7,643 nt of DNA from an uncultured Porphyromonadaceae bacterium (GTDB lineage: Bacteria > Bacteroidota > Bacteroidia > Bacteroidales > Muribaculaceae): contig CAMWRO010000140.1 in the NCBI GenBank assembly GCA_947176615.1, positions 1-7,643 on the forward strand, read 5' to 3'. The notes below the pieces were generated by a model. The model did not search any database and was not told where the DNA came from. It worked only from the letters and a program-made list of their open reading frames with translations. The position numbers and the translations under genes are program-made. Below are positions 1 to 5,515 of the stretch, piece after piece; positions within the stretch are counted from its first letter, which is position 1, and each line of letters begins with the position of its first letter.

Positions 1-1
1 A

Positions 2-115
2 GATATTATGGCCTATCTTCTCGCACCGCTTTCGCTGCCGGTGCTGACTGCGCCGTTCTGCTTGACAACGATGATTTTGGTTAAACTCGCAAGTTCACCA
101 AAAGTAGAGGTCTGA
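2..115 (+). CDS. C-terminal end of a probable urea transporter (UT family), 5' truncated by window
   Basis: Reading from base 2 gives 37 residues to a TGA at 113-115. The tail is hydrophobic and contains SLPVLTAPFCLTTMILVKLA. This resembles the last membrane segment of UT-family urea channels, where a Leu-Pro-x-x-Thr-x-Pro-Phe pattern is followed by an aliphatic stretch; the recognition is from memory of family members and rests on few residues. If right, the protein is an inner-membrane channel for passive urea uptake, usually feeding urease. The other two plus frames give shorter, non-membrane-like peptides (stops at 82-84 and 45-47). The gene ends 113 nt before recF, which has its own promoter, so the two are probably separate transcription units. 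Alternative: another polytopic membrane protein. Confidence 0.55.
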   Translation, partial: DIMAYLLAPLSLPVLTAPFCLTTMILVKLASSPKVEV

Positions 116-190
116 CTTATTTGTCGCGATAAATCGCAATGCTGCGGCAAACATATTGAATCCGGGGCGGTCGCTGTTGTCATTTTCTGC

Positions 191-221
191 ATTGGAATCT
201 CGCGATTTATTGGTAACTTTG
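191..221 (+). promoter_or_regulatory. Bacteroidota-type promoter for the recF operon
   Basis: A perfect TAnnTTTG -7 element (TAACTTTG, 214-221) is preceded by ATTG at 191-194 with a 19-nt spacer. This fits the Bacteroidota primary sigma factor consensus (TTTG, 19-21 nt, TAnnTTTG). Transcription should begin about 4-6 nt after the -7 element, only a few bases before the recF ATG at 229, giving a leaderless or nearly leaderless mRNA. The rest of the 116-228 gap holds no gene. It contains a 9-bp inverted repeat (129-137 and 202-210, ATAAATCGC/GCGATTTAT), whose right half lies in the promoter spacer; this could be an operator or chance. Confidence 0.65.
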
Positions 222-228
222 CAGTGTT

Positions 229-1338
229 ATGGAACTGAAACGGCTTTCATTGACCAATTTCAAGAATATCGGCTCGGCCCAACTGGAATTTTCGTCCAAA
301 ATCAACGGTTTTTTGGGCAATAACGGCATGGGCAAGAGCAATCTGCTCGATGCGGTCTACACACTGAGTCTCACCAAGAGTTTCAGCGGTGTGCCTGACC
401 GGATGCTCATCATGCGCGGCGAGGATTTTTCCATTGTCAAGGGGGAATATACCCGGCGCGGGGTCGAGGAAGATTTGTTGATGGGGCTCGGAACCGGACG
501 GCGCAAGAGCCTGAAACGGCGGGGAAAGGAATATCCCCGCCTGAGCAGCCACATCGGGGCCTTCCCGCTCGTGATGGTCGCGCCTCAGGACATCGACCTA
601 ATCCGCGGCAGCGGCGAGGAACGCCGCCGGTGGATGGATGTCATTATCAGTCAGGGTGATGCGGTATACCTCGACAACCTTATCCGCTATAACCACGCGC
701 TTGAACAGCGCAACAAGCTGTTGCGCGACGGGCGTGTCGACCCGGCACTCTATGATGCGGTCGAGATTCCGATGGAGATGGCGGCGGCCTATATCGCCCG
801 GACGCGCAAGGAGTGGATTGACAGGCTGACCCTGATTTTCGACCGTCACTATGGGGCGATAGCCGGGAGCGACGGGGAACATGTGACGCTGACATATGAA
901 AGTTCGCTTGCCGACCCGGCCGTATCGCTGTCGACACTGCTTGACGGCGCGCGCCGCCATGACGAGATAGTGCGCCACACGTCGGTCGGGATTCACCGCG
1001 ACGACATCGGGATGGATCTTGACGGCATGCCGATGAGGCGTACCGGGAGCCAAGGGCAGTGCAAGACTTTTACAATAGCCTTGCGCATGGCTCAGTATGA
1101 GTTTCTGCACGAGGCCACCGGCCTGCGCCCGTTGCTGTTGCTCGACGATATATTTGACAAACTCGACGCCTCTCGCGTGGAGAGGATTGTCGAAATGGTC
1201 ACCGGCGACAGTTTCGGACAGATTTTTATAACCGACACCAACCGCACCCATCTTGACGAGATAATGACCCGTACCGGGGGAGACTACAGGCTGTGGAGCG
1301 TCGAAAACGGTGTGTTTACCCCGCGGCATCAATCATGA
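229..1338 (+). CDS. recF: DNA replication and repair protein RecF
   Basis: RecF is an SMC/ABC-type ATPase that binds DNA at gaps and, with RecO and RecR, helps load RecA onto SSB-coated single strands. The 369-residue length is normal for the family. Visible motifs are an N-terminal strand and loop (LTNFKN), a Walker A loop GNNGMGKSN at residues 30-38, an ABC signature GSQGQ at 273-277, a Walker B LLLLDD at 302-307, and the D-loop around DKLD at 310-313. The order and spacing match RecF rather than RecN or SMC, which have long coiled coils. The start at 229 places the first strand at the expected distance from Walker A. The gene begins a compact operon and its stop overlaps the next start (ATGA, 1335-1338). 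No sign of damage. Confidence 0.97.
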   Translation: MELKRLSLTNFKNIGSAQLEFSSKINGFLGNNGMGKSNLLDAVYTLSLTKSFSGVPDRMLIMRGEDFSIVKGEYTRRGVEEDLLMGLGTGRRKSLKRRGKEYPRLSSHIGAFPLVMVAPQDIDLIRGSGEERRRWMDVIISQGDAVYLDNLIRYNHALEQRNKLLRDGRVDPALYDAVEIPMEMAAAYIARTRKEWIDRLTLIFDRHYGAIAGSDGEHVTLTYESSLADPAVSLSTLLDGARRHDEIVRHTSVGIHRDDIGMDLDGMPMRRTGSQGQCKTFTIALRMAQYEFLHEATGLRPLLLLDDIFDKLDASRVERIVEMVTGDSFGQIFITDTNRTHLDEIMTRTGGDYRLWSVENGVFTPRHQS

Positions 1339-1625
1339 AACGCACTTATCCGCGCCAGATAGGCGACATAATTACCGATGCGCTCGACCGTTACGGGCTT
1401 AACGACCGCCTTGACGAGCACCGGGTGTGCGCACTGTGGCCCGAGGTTGTCGGTCAGGGTATAAACCGCTACACTGTCAAGCGGTATGTCGACCACGGTG
1501 TGTTGCATGTCCACATCACGTCGGGGCCGCTTAAAAACGAATTGTCATTTAACCGCGCCGCACTTGTGTCGGCTTTAAACTCAGCCGCCGGGAGCGACGT
1601 TATAACCGATATAGTATTTCACTAA
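1335..1625 (+). CDS. DUF721/DciA-family protein, putative replication-associated factor
   Basis: This small protein of 96 residues matches the stand-alone DUF721 form common in Bacteroidota. Family features are an N-terminal helix with 'IGDIITDALDRYGL', the Trp-centred segment 'LWPEVVGQGINRYT', and a C-terminal strand-helix-strand (LHVHITSGPLKNEL onward). DUF721 is related to the N-terminal domain of DciA, the ancestral loader of the replicative helicase DnaB in bacteria lacking DnaC, so a helicase-loading role is plausible but inferred. The start at 1335 is preferred over the in-frame ATG at 1293: it gives the usual family length and a 4-nt ATGA overlap with recF, implying translational coupling. 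Pairing with recF fits a replication/repair context. Confidence 0.87.
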   Translation: MKRTYPRQIGDIITDALDRYGLNDRLDEHRVCALWPEVVGQGINRYTVKRYVDHGVLHVHITSGPLKNELSFNRAALVSALNSAAGSDVITDIVFH

Positions 1626-1634
1626 TTAGATATA

Positions 1635-2090
1635 ATGAATAATAATCCGCGTGTGCCCGAGGCCGCATTTGAATTCCGTCACCGCCTGCCGGTGCAACTC
1701 CGCATCAACGACATTGATTTTCTCGGACACTTGAACAACATTGTTTACCTCTCGCTGTTTGACCTCGGAAAAGCGAGGTATTTTGAAGAAATCATGGGTG
1801 GGCCTATTTCGGCCGACAATGCGTCGCTCGTTATCGTCAATGTCAATATCGACTTTTTCGCCGCTACATTCTTTGACGAGCCGGTCGAGGTGTGGACTGC
1901 CATTGCCTCGGTCGGAGACCGCAGTGTGAAACTGGAACAGCGGCTTGTCAATTCGGCGACCGGAGAGGTAAAAAGCATCTGCCGGACGGTCATGGCGGGA
2001 TTTGACCCGAAGACCAACCAAGGCGCGCCGCTCAACGAGATGTGGGTTGAAAAGGCTGCCGATTATGAGGGGCGTAAATTGAGAGGCTGA
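1635..2090 (+). CDS. Acyl-CoA thioesterase, 4HBT/hotdog fold (YbgC/FadM type)
   Basis: The 151-residue product is the size of a single-domain 4-hydroxybenzoyl-CoA-thioesterase-type hydrolase, which cleaves acyl-CoA (or acyl-ACP) to free acid and thiol in the cytoplasm. The diagnostic segment is DIDFLGHLNNIVYL at residues 26-39, which aligns with the family pattern D-x-D-x-x-G-H-x-N-N-x-x-Y at the start of the hot-dog helix; D28 and H32 are the likely active-site region. It continues with FDLGKARYF (42-50), where Asp43 stands in place of the more common Glu. The C-terminal half has the expected strand pattern ending in MAGFD. Substrate cannot be told from sequence. It lies 9 nt after the DUF721 gene and 4 nt before the methyltransferase gene, inside the recF operon. 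No strong ribosome-binding site is visible. Confidence 0.9.
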   Translation: MNNNPRVPEAAFEFRHRLPVQLRINDIDFLGHLNNIVYLSLFDLGKARYFEEIMGGPISADNASLVIVNVNIDFFAATFFDEPVEVWTAIASVGDRSVKLEQRLVNSATGEVKSICRTVMAGFDPKTNQGAPLNEMWVEKAADYEGRKLRG

Positions 2091-2094
2091 GATT

Positions 2095-3447
2095 ATGCTT
2101 AACCCCGAATTTGTCAAAACGATTGACTGTTTCCCGGGATTGGCCGAAGTGTTGGATAGTGGCGCTCCCGAAGTATCGATTCGTTTCAACCGTGAGAAAA
2201 ATGCCGGAATCACGCTCGCCGACACGGTGCCGTGGAGCGCGGGGCGAGGCACATATCTGTCGGAACGGCCGGTTTTTACTCTTGACCCGGCATTGCATCA
2301 GGGGCGCTACTATGTTCAGGAGGCATCCTCGATGTTTCACGGTCATGTCGTGGCCGCGCTGACTGCCGACGCCGTCGGTCCGCTCGTCGTGATTGACGCC
2401 TGCGCGGCCCCCGGCGGTAAAACAACGGCGGTAATCGACTCGCTACCCGAAGGGTCGCTGATGATAGCCAACGAGTATGTCCCCGCCCGCGCCTCGGTCT
2501 TGCGCGAAAACCTTATAAAATGGGGTTATCCCGCAACTATTGTGACCCGGGGCGACACGGCCTCTATCGCGCAACTCGGTCCCGTGGCCGACATCGTCGT
2601 GGCCGACGTCCCGTGTTCGGGCGAAGGGATGATGCGGAAGGATGCCGAGGCTGTCGCGCAGTGGAGTCCCGCGCTTGTCGGGCAATGCGTGGCGCGGCAG
2701 CGCGAGATTGTCGCCAATCTGTGGGACGCTTTGAAACCGGGCGGGTTAATGATTTACAGCACATGCACTTTCAACCGTCACGAAAATGAGGAAATGGTCG
2801 GCTATATTATCGACGAATTGGGAGGTGAAAGCGTCGAGGTTCCCGGCATTGACCCCGCATGGGGCATCGCGCCCGCAGTCGGTACTGCTGCATATTGTTA
2901 CCGATTTATGCCGCATCTCCTGCGAGGCGAGGGGCTTTTTGTGTCGGTTGTAAGAAAACCGGGAGAATCGGGGCGCGAAAGGTTTAAATCCCGTCCTGCA
3001 AAGGGTGGCAAACCCGCTGTTGTCCCTGCCGACGTGAAAAAATTTATCTCGGGAGCGGCCGAAATGGAATGGAGCATTAGTCCCGACGGCCGCATCAACG
3101 CTTTTCCGTCACGCTGGGTCCCGTTGCTGCAATCGGTTGAGAAAAATCTTTCGGTTATACATCACGGTATAGTCGTCGGGCGAACAAAAGGCCGCGACAT
3201 CCTTCCCGACCAGTCGCTCGCTATGTCTACGGCTCTATCGCCGTCGGCATTCCCACGCGTGGAGTTGGACCGCGACACCGCGCTTGCCTACTTGCGCTGC
3301 GAGGCAATATCCTTGCCATCCGACACCCCGCGAGGCCATCTCCTTGTCGCCTATAATAATATTCCGCTCGGCTTTGTCAAAAACCTTGGCAATCGAGCCA
3401 ACAACCTCTACCCTAAAGAGTGGAGGATTCTGATGAAAGGAAATTAA
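2095..3447 (+). CDS. RsmF-like rRNA cytosine-C5 methyltransferase (NOL1/NOP2/Sun family)
   Basis: This 450-residue protein is an S-adenosylmethionine-dependent RNA m5C methyltransferase. Seen directly: an N-terminal RNA-binding region with VSIRFN near residue 30; the SAM-binding loop DACAAPGGKT at 101-110; motif IV with PCSGEG (C174, the release cysteine); motif VI with STCTFN (C224, the nucleophile). The C-terminal third ends in a PUA-like domain (HLLVAYNNIPLGFVKNLGNR at 415-434), which points to the RsmF/YebU group rather than RsmB. E. coli RsmF methylates C1407 of 16S rRNA; the same target here is inference. The gene starts 4 nt after the thioesterase gene. Its TAA (3445-3447) lies inside the first unit of an 18-nt tandem repeat. 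It converges on the hepT-mntA module. Confidence 0.92.
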   Translation: MLNPEFVKTIDCFPGLAEVLDSGAPEVSIRFNREKNAGITLADTVPWSAGRGTYLSERPVFTLDPALHQGRYYVQEASSMFHGHVVAALTADAVGPLVVIDACAAPGGKTTAVIDSLPEGSLMIANEYVPARASVLRENLIKWGYPATIVTRGDTASIAQLGPVADIVVADVPCSGEGMMRKDAEAVAQWSPALVGQCVARQREIVANLWDALKPGGLMIYSTCTFNRHENEEMVGYIIDELGGESVEVPGIDPAWGIAPAVGTAAYCYRFMPHLLRGEGLFVSVVRKPGESGRERFKSRPAKGGKPAVVPADVKKFISGAAEMEWSISPDGRINAFPSRWVPLLQSVEKNLSVIHHGIVVGRTKGRDILPDQSLAMSTALSPSAFPRVELDRDTALAYLRCEAISLPSDTPRGHLLVAYNNIPLGFVKNLGNRANNLYPKEWRILMKGN

Positions 3448-3474
3448 CAGTGAAAAGGAATTAACAGTGAAAGG
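3439..3474 (+). repeat. Imperfect 18-nt tandem duplication at the end of the methyltransferase gene
   Basis: Unit 1 (3439-3456, GGAAATTAACAGTGAAAA) and unit 2 (3457-3474, GGAATTAACAGTGAAAGG) are adjacent and align with one single-base indel and differences at the last bases. Unit 1 contains the last codons and TAA of the upstream gene. Unit 2 runs directly into the large inverted repeat. The duplication looks like slippage or insertion scarring at the repeat boundary. Confidence 0.75.
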
Positions 3475-3549
3475 TGAAAAGTGAAGGGTGAAGATAATAG
3501 TTCTGTTTCAAAAATCTATTATCTTCACCCTTCACTTTTCACTTTTCAC
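3467..3549. repeat. Long inverted repeat built of heptads between convergent genes (possible two-way terminator)
   Basis: Left arm 3467-3500 and right arm 3516-3549 are complementary over 34 positions with one mismatch (G·U in plus-strand RNA); the inner 27 bp (3474-3500 and 3516-3542) are perfect. The loop is 15 nt (3501-3515). The arms consist of heptads: TGAAAAG and TGAAGGG on the left, TTCACCC and TTCACTT on the right. The site is between the convergent methyltransferase and hepT genes, where a two-way terminator would be expected, but no T-tract follows either arm. An RNA of this shape would block 3' exonucleases. The same sequence recurs near 4292 and 5437, so it is a dispersed intergenic repeat and not only a terminator. 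Confidence 0.9.
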
Positions 3550-3552
3550 CCT

Positions 3553-3927
3553 TCAATCTTTATTTTCGGAGTTGTATAAATCTTCATATTCGACAATGAC
3601 TCTTTCAATGTCTTTTTTCAATTCTGGAATATGCCGTATTACCAAGCTCCAAAGAAAATCAGGCTGTACATTGTCGTAGGCATGTATAATTCTGTTGCGT
3701 GTATCGATTATTGCTCGCGCATTGGGTATTTCCACGGTTGAATCAATCTTTCTTATTCGATTAATGGCTTCTCCCATTATTTCTACCTTACGCTCGACAA
3801 CGCATCTACGCATTATGTCTTTCTCAAATAAATCGTATCTATTTGGAAAGTCAATAAAGCAACTTTGCATGTCATCGATTGCATCCAGCACATCTTGTAG
3901 ATAAGTTAAAACTTCTTCTTTAGCCAT
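3553..3927 (-). CDS. hepT: HepT-like HEPN ribonuclease toxin of a type VII toxin-antitoxin pair
   Basis: The 124-residue, mostly helical protein belongs to the HEPN family. It carries the HepT motif R-x4-H-x-Y as RNRIIHAY, with R77, H82 and Y84. In studied HepT-MntA pairs the Arg and His form the RNase active site of the dimer, and the Tyr is the residue modified with AMP by the antitoxin; all three are present, so the toxin looks intact. The C-terminus is acidic (YEDLYNSENKD). Its ATG lies 8 nt inside the end of mntA, so the two are translated together. The stop codon (complement of 3553-3555) is formed by a TGAAGGG repeat heptad. Base composition is far more AT-rich than the flanks (20 G/C of 60 in 3601-3660), which suggests transfer. 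Cleavage target unknown. Confidence 0.92.
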   Translation of the reverse strand: MAKEEVLTYLQDVLDAIDDMQSCFIDFPNRYDLFEKDIMRRCVVERKVEIMGEAINRIRKIDSTVEIPNARAIIDTRNRIIHAYDNVQPDFLWSLVIRHIPELKKDIERVIVEYEDLYNSENKD

Positions 3928-4225
3928 AAATCATCTGTTTGGTGCGGTTTACATTGGCAATGAAGTATTTGTTTCGGAGCCCTTTTTCTTCGATTAGGTC
4001 AACTTTGCGGTTAAATAACAGCTCTAATGCGTCACGCAGTCCGAAGTAATTGCTGACATAATCAAATTTCGCATGGTCTATCGGTTCAAAATCCACAAGT
4101 AAGTCCACATCACTTTGGTCGTTGAATTTATCTGTAAGGATAGATCCAAAGACGGCCAAGGTTTTTACCTTGTGTTTCCGGCAAAGGTCAAAGATACGTT
4201 GTAGATTTAGTTCGATTAACTTCAT
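3920..4225 (-). CDS. mntA: MntA-like minimal nucleotidyltransferase antitoxin
   Basis: The 101-residue protein is a minimal nucleotidyltransferase of the DNA polymerase beta superfamily. The signature G-S-x10-D-x-D is exact: G27, S28, then D39 and D41, the metal ligands. A third carboxylate is likely D76 in KVDLIEE. Family knowledge: MntA uses ATP to attach AMP units to the HepT tyrosine, silencing the RNase. All catalytic residues are present, so the antitoxin should be active. It is the promoter-proximal gene and overlaps hepT by 8 nt, so antitoxin is made first. Upstream is a good -7 promoter element (4245-4252), so the module can be transcribed independently of its neighbours. AT-rich like hepT. 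Confidence 0.93.
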   Translation of the reverse strand: MKLIELNLQRIFDLCRKHKVKTLAVFGSILTDKFNDQSDVDLLVDFEPIDHAKFDYVSNYFGLRDALELLFNRKVDLIEEKGLRNKYFIANVNRTKQMIYG

Positions 4226-4244
4226 ATACTGAGTATTAGTAATG

Positions 4245-4252
4245 CAAATTTA
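4245..4252 (-). promoter_or_regulatory. Promoter -7 element for mntA-hepT
   Basis: On the minus strand this reads TAAATTTG, an exact TAnnTTTG match. The mntA ATG follows 19 nt further on, so the leader would be roughly 15 nt. No clear TTTG is found at the -33 spacing. The placement inside the repeat-bounded interval means the module carries its own promoter. Confidence 0.5.
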
Positions 4253-4291
4253 ACGATTCTTTCTAAATAAAGAGACATGTCGGGTCTGGAA

Positions 4292-4307
4292 ATCTTCACC
4301 CTTCACC
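4292..4307 (-). repeat. Copy of the dispersed heptad repeat, downstream of mscS
   Basis: The plus strand reads ATCTTCACCCTTCACC. Its first 15 bases are identical to 3521-3535 in the right arm of the large inverted repeat and in the same orientation, so the toxin-antitoxin module is flanked by a 15-nt direct repeat. It lies between the mntA promoter and the hairpin after mscS. Confidence 0.8.
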
Positions 4308-4309
4308 AT

Positions 4310-4327
4310 TGCGGGCTTTTGCCCGCA
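4310..4327 (-). terminator. GC-rich hairpin just after mscS
   Basis: TGCGGGC (4310-4316) and GCCCGCA (4321-4327) form a perfect 7-bp stem with a 4-nt loop, beginning 4 nt after the mscS stop. This is the shape and position of an intrinsic terminator, but no U-run follows in either direction, so it may act as a 3'-end stabiliser or a weak terminator. It would separate mscS transcription from mntA-hepT, which is encoded on the same strand. Confidence 0.5.
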
Positions 4328-4331
4328 GCGG

Positions 4332-5420
4332 TTATGAGTGTGTCACATGCACATCCATCTGCGGGAAAGGGAAGGAGATGCCTGCGGCTGCGGGGAGCTC
4401 GTTGTAGAATCTTTCGTTGAAGTCGAAGAACACGCCCCAATAGTCGGCTGAGGCGACCCACGCGCGCACTGTCAGGTCAACGCTCGATGCCCCGAGCGAC
4501 GCGAGTTTCACAACCGGGGTGCGGTCAACAGGTGTGGGAACCAGACGGGGACGGTTGTTGCGACGGGCGGCCTTGCGTGCCTCGCGAGCAGCGATGTGGG
4601 CCGCGTCGCGCTTGAAAAATTTGTCCCAGAAAGTACGTTTTACTTCGGCGGGAACAGCGGCAGCGTTTTCAGCAGCCTCAGCAGCCTCTTTTTCCTCCAT
4701 TGTCGCGCCGGGATTGTTGTCCATGCCGGTCAGGATGCGGCTGTCTTGGGCAAGCATGTCGAGAATGGCCTTGCGGGCGGCATCGACATTGTCGCCATAA
4801 GAAATCGAAATCGTCCAGTCGACGCGGCGCAGTGCCTGACGGGAGTAGTTGTTGATGGAGCCGGTCGAAAGTCCGCCGTTGGGGATGATTATCGACTTGT
4901 TGTCGGCTGTGCAGATTATCGTGTTGAATATTTCAATCTCGGTAACGGTTCCGGCATATCCCTGCGCCTCGATGTAGTCTCCGATGCGGTAGGGTTTGAG
5001 CAGCAGGATGAGGACTCCGCCCGCAAAGTTCTGCAAAGTGCCGCTGAGAGCCATACCGATAGCGACACCGGCCGAGGCAAAGAGTGCGAGAAACGAGCTT
5101 GTCTCGATGCCGAGGATTCCGATAACCGTGACGATGAGGATAAAATAAAGCACTATGCGCACCAGCGAGAGGATAAAGGTGGTCAGCGACCTGTCAATGT
5201 TGCGCTTGACCATTATCGTCTCCACGAGGTTATAGAGCTTTCTTATGATAAATTTACCGACGTAAAATACAAATATGGCAATGGCGAGCGAGATGGCAAA
5301 CTGTACCATATTGTGGGCAACTTTGTCAATCAGGTCATCAAGCGACAATGTTTTCAACGCTTTGAGACCCTCGTCGGATGTAACCGCGGGAACTGCGGCG
5401 GGATCGGTAGTCTGAAACAT
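4332..5420 (-). CDS. mscS: MscS-family small-conductance mechanosensitive channel with an extra cytoplasmic insertion
   Basis: MscS channels open under membrane tension to release solutes during hypo-osmotic shock. In this 362-residue protein TM1 is about residues 39-59, TM2 about 80-103, and the Gly/Ala-rich pore helix TM3 about 109-141 (ASAGVAIGMALSGTLQNFAGG). The conserved beta domain follows (KPYRIGDYIE at 142-151; IIIPNGGLSTGSINNYSR at 177-194). The C-terminal alpha/beta domain ends in GISFPFPQMDVHV, very close to the end of E. coli MscS. The protein is longer than the 286-residue E. coli protein, mainly because of a charged insertion at about 234-298 between 'DSRILTG' and 'VVKLASLGASS'. 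It lies 95 nt downstream of the C11 peptidase gene on the same strand and has no clear promoter of its own, so read-through is possible. Confidence 0.94.
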   Translation of the reverse strand: MFQTTDPAAVPAVTSDEGLKALKTLSLDDLIDKVAHNMVQFAISLAIAIFVFYVGKFIIRKLYNLVETIMVKRNIDRSLTTFILSLVRIVLYFILIVTVIGILGIETSSFLALFASAGVAIGMALSGTLQNFAGGVLILLLKPYRIGDYIEAQGYAGTVTEIEIFNTIICTADNKSIIIPNGGLSTGSINNYSRQALRRVDWTISISYGDNVDAARKAILDMLAQDSRILTGMDNNPGATMEEKEAAEAAENAAAVPAEVKRTFWDKFFKRDAAHIAAREARKAARRNNRPRLVPTPVDRTPVVKLASLGASSVDLTVRAWVASADYWGVFFDFNERFYNELPAAAGISFPFPQMDVHVTHS

Positions 5421-5436
5421 GAAATGCTAAATTTTA

Positions 5437-5465
5437 AAGGTGAAAAGTGAAGGGTGAAGGTAATA
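5437..5465 (+). repeat. Third long copy of the heptad repeat, upstream of mscS
   Basis: Bases 5437-5459 are identical over 23 nt to 3471-3493 (left arm of the big inverted repeat). After one mismatch both continue with TAATA. This copy is in plus orientation with no matching opposite arm; instead a short palindrome GAAGGTA-A-TACCTTC occupies 5456-5470. The remainder of the 5421-5515 gap holds no gene. Confidence 0.85.
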
Positions 5466-5490
5466 CCTTCGTTGTACCCAAACCATTATT

Positions 5491-5514
5491 TCAACTTGAG
5501 ATTGCGAAAGTTGA
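5491..5514 (-). terminator. Weak hairpin directly after the C11 peptidase stop
   Basis: TCAACTT (5491-5497) pairs with AAGTTGA (5508-5514) around a 10-nt loop, 1 nt past the stop codon of the peptidase gene. The stem is AT-rich and no U-run follows, so termination is uncertain and mscS may be co-transcribed. Confidence 0.25.
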
Positions 5515-5515
5515 G

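Noticed and set aside
122..138. Small palindrome GCGATAAATCGC as a terminator for the upstream gene
   Set aside because: The stem is only 5 bp with a 2-nt loop and no T-run follows, too weak to call.
598..1332. Open frame of 244 codons on the minus strand opposite recF
   Set aside because: It covers recF, whose Walker A, signature and Walker B motifs are intact. The antisense peptide is His/Arg/Val-rich in the way complementary-strand translations are.
1626..2252. Open frame of 208 codons on the minus strand across the thioesterase/methyltransferase junction
   Set aside because: It spans the start of two plus-strand genes with recognisable motifs and has no family features of its own.
3467..3555. 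Heptad array considered as a CRISPR-like or phase-variable tandem repeat
   Set aside because: Units are 7 nt, contiguous and without spacers, so not CRISPR. The array lies outside reading frames apart from one stop codon, so length change would not switch a gene.
3488..3679. Open frame of 63 codons on the plus strand starting in the inverted repeat
   Set aside because: Its N-terminal part is only a translation of the heptad repeat (FTLHFSLFTL) and the rest is antisense to hepT.
4596..5450. Open frame of 284 codons on the plus strand opposite mscS
   Set aside because: It is antisense to a gene with clear MscS motifs throughout, starts within it, and its peptide shows no domain-like pattern. 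Long antisense frames are expected in GC-rich DNA.
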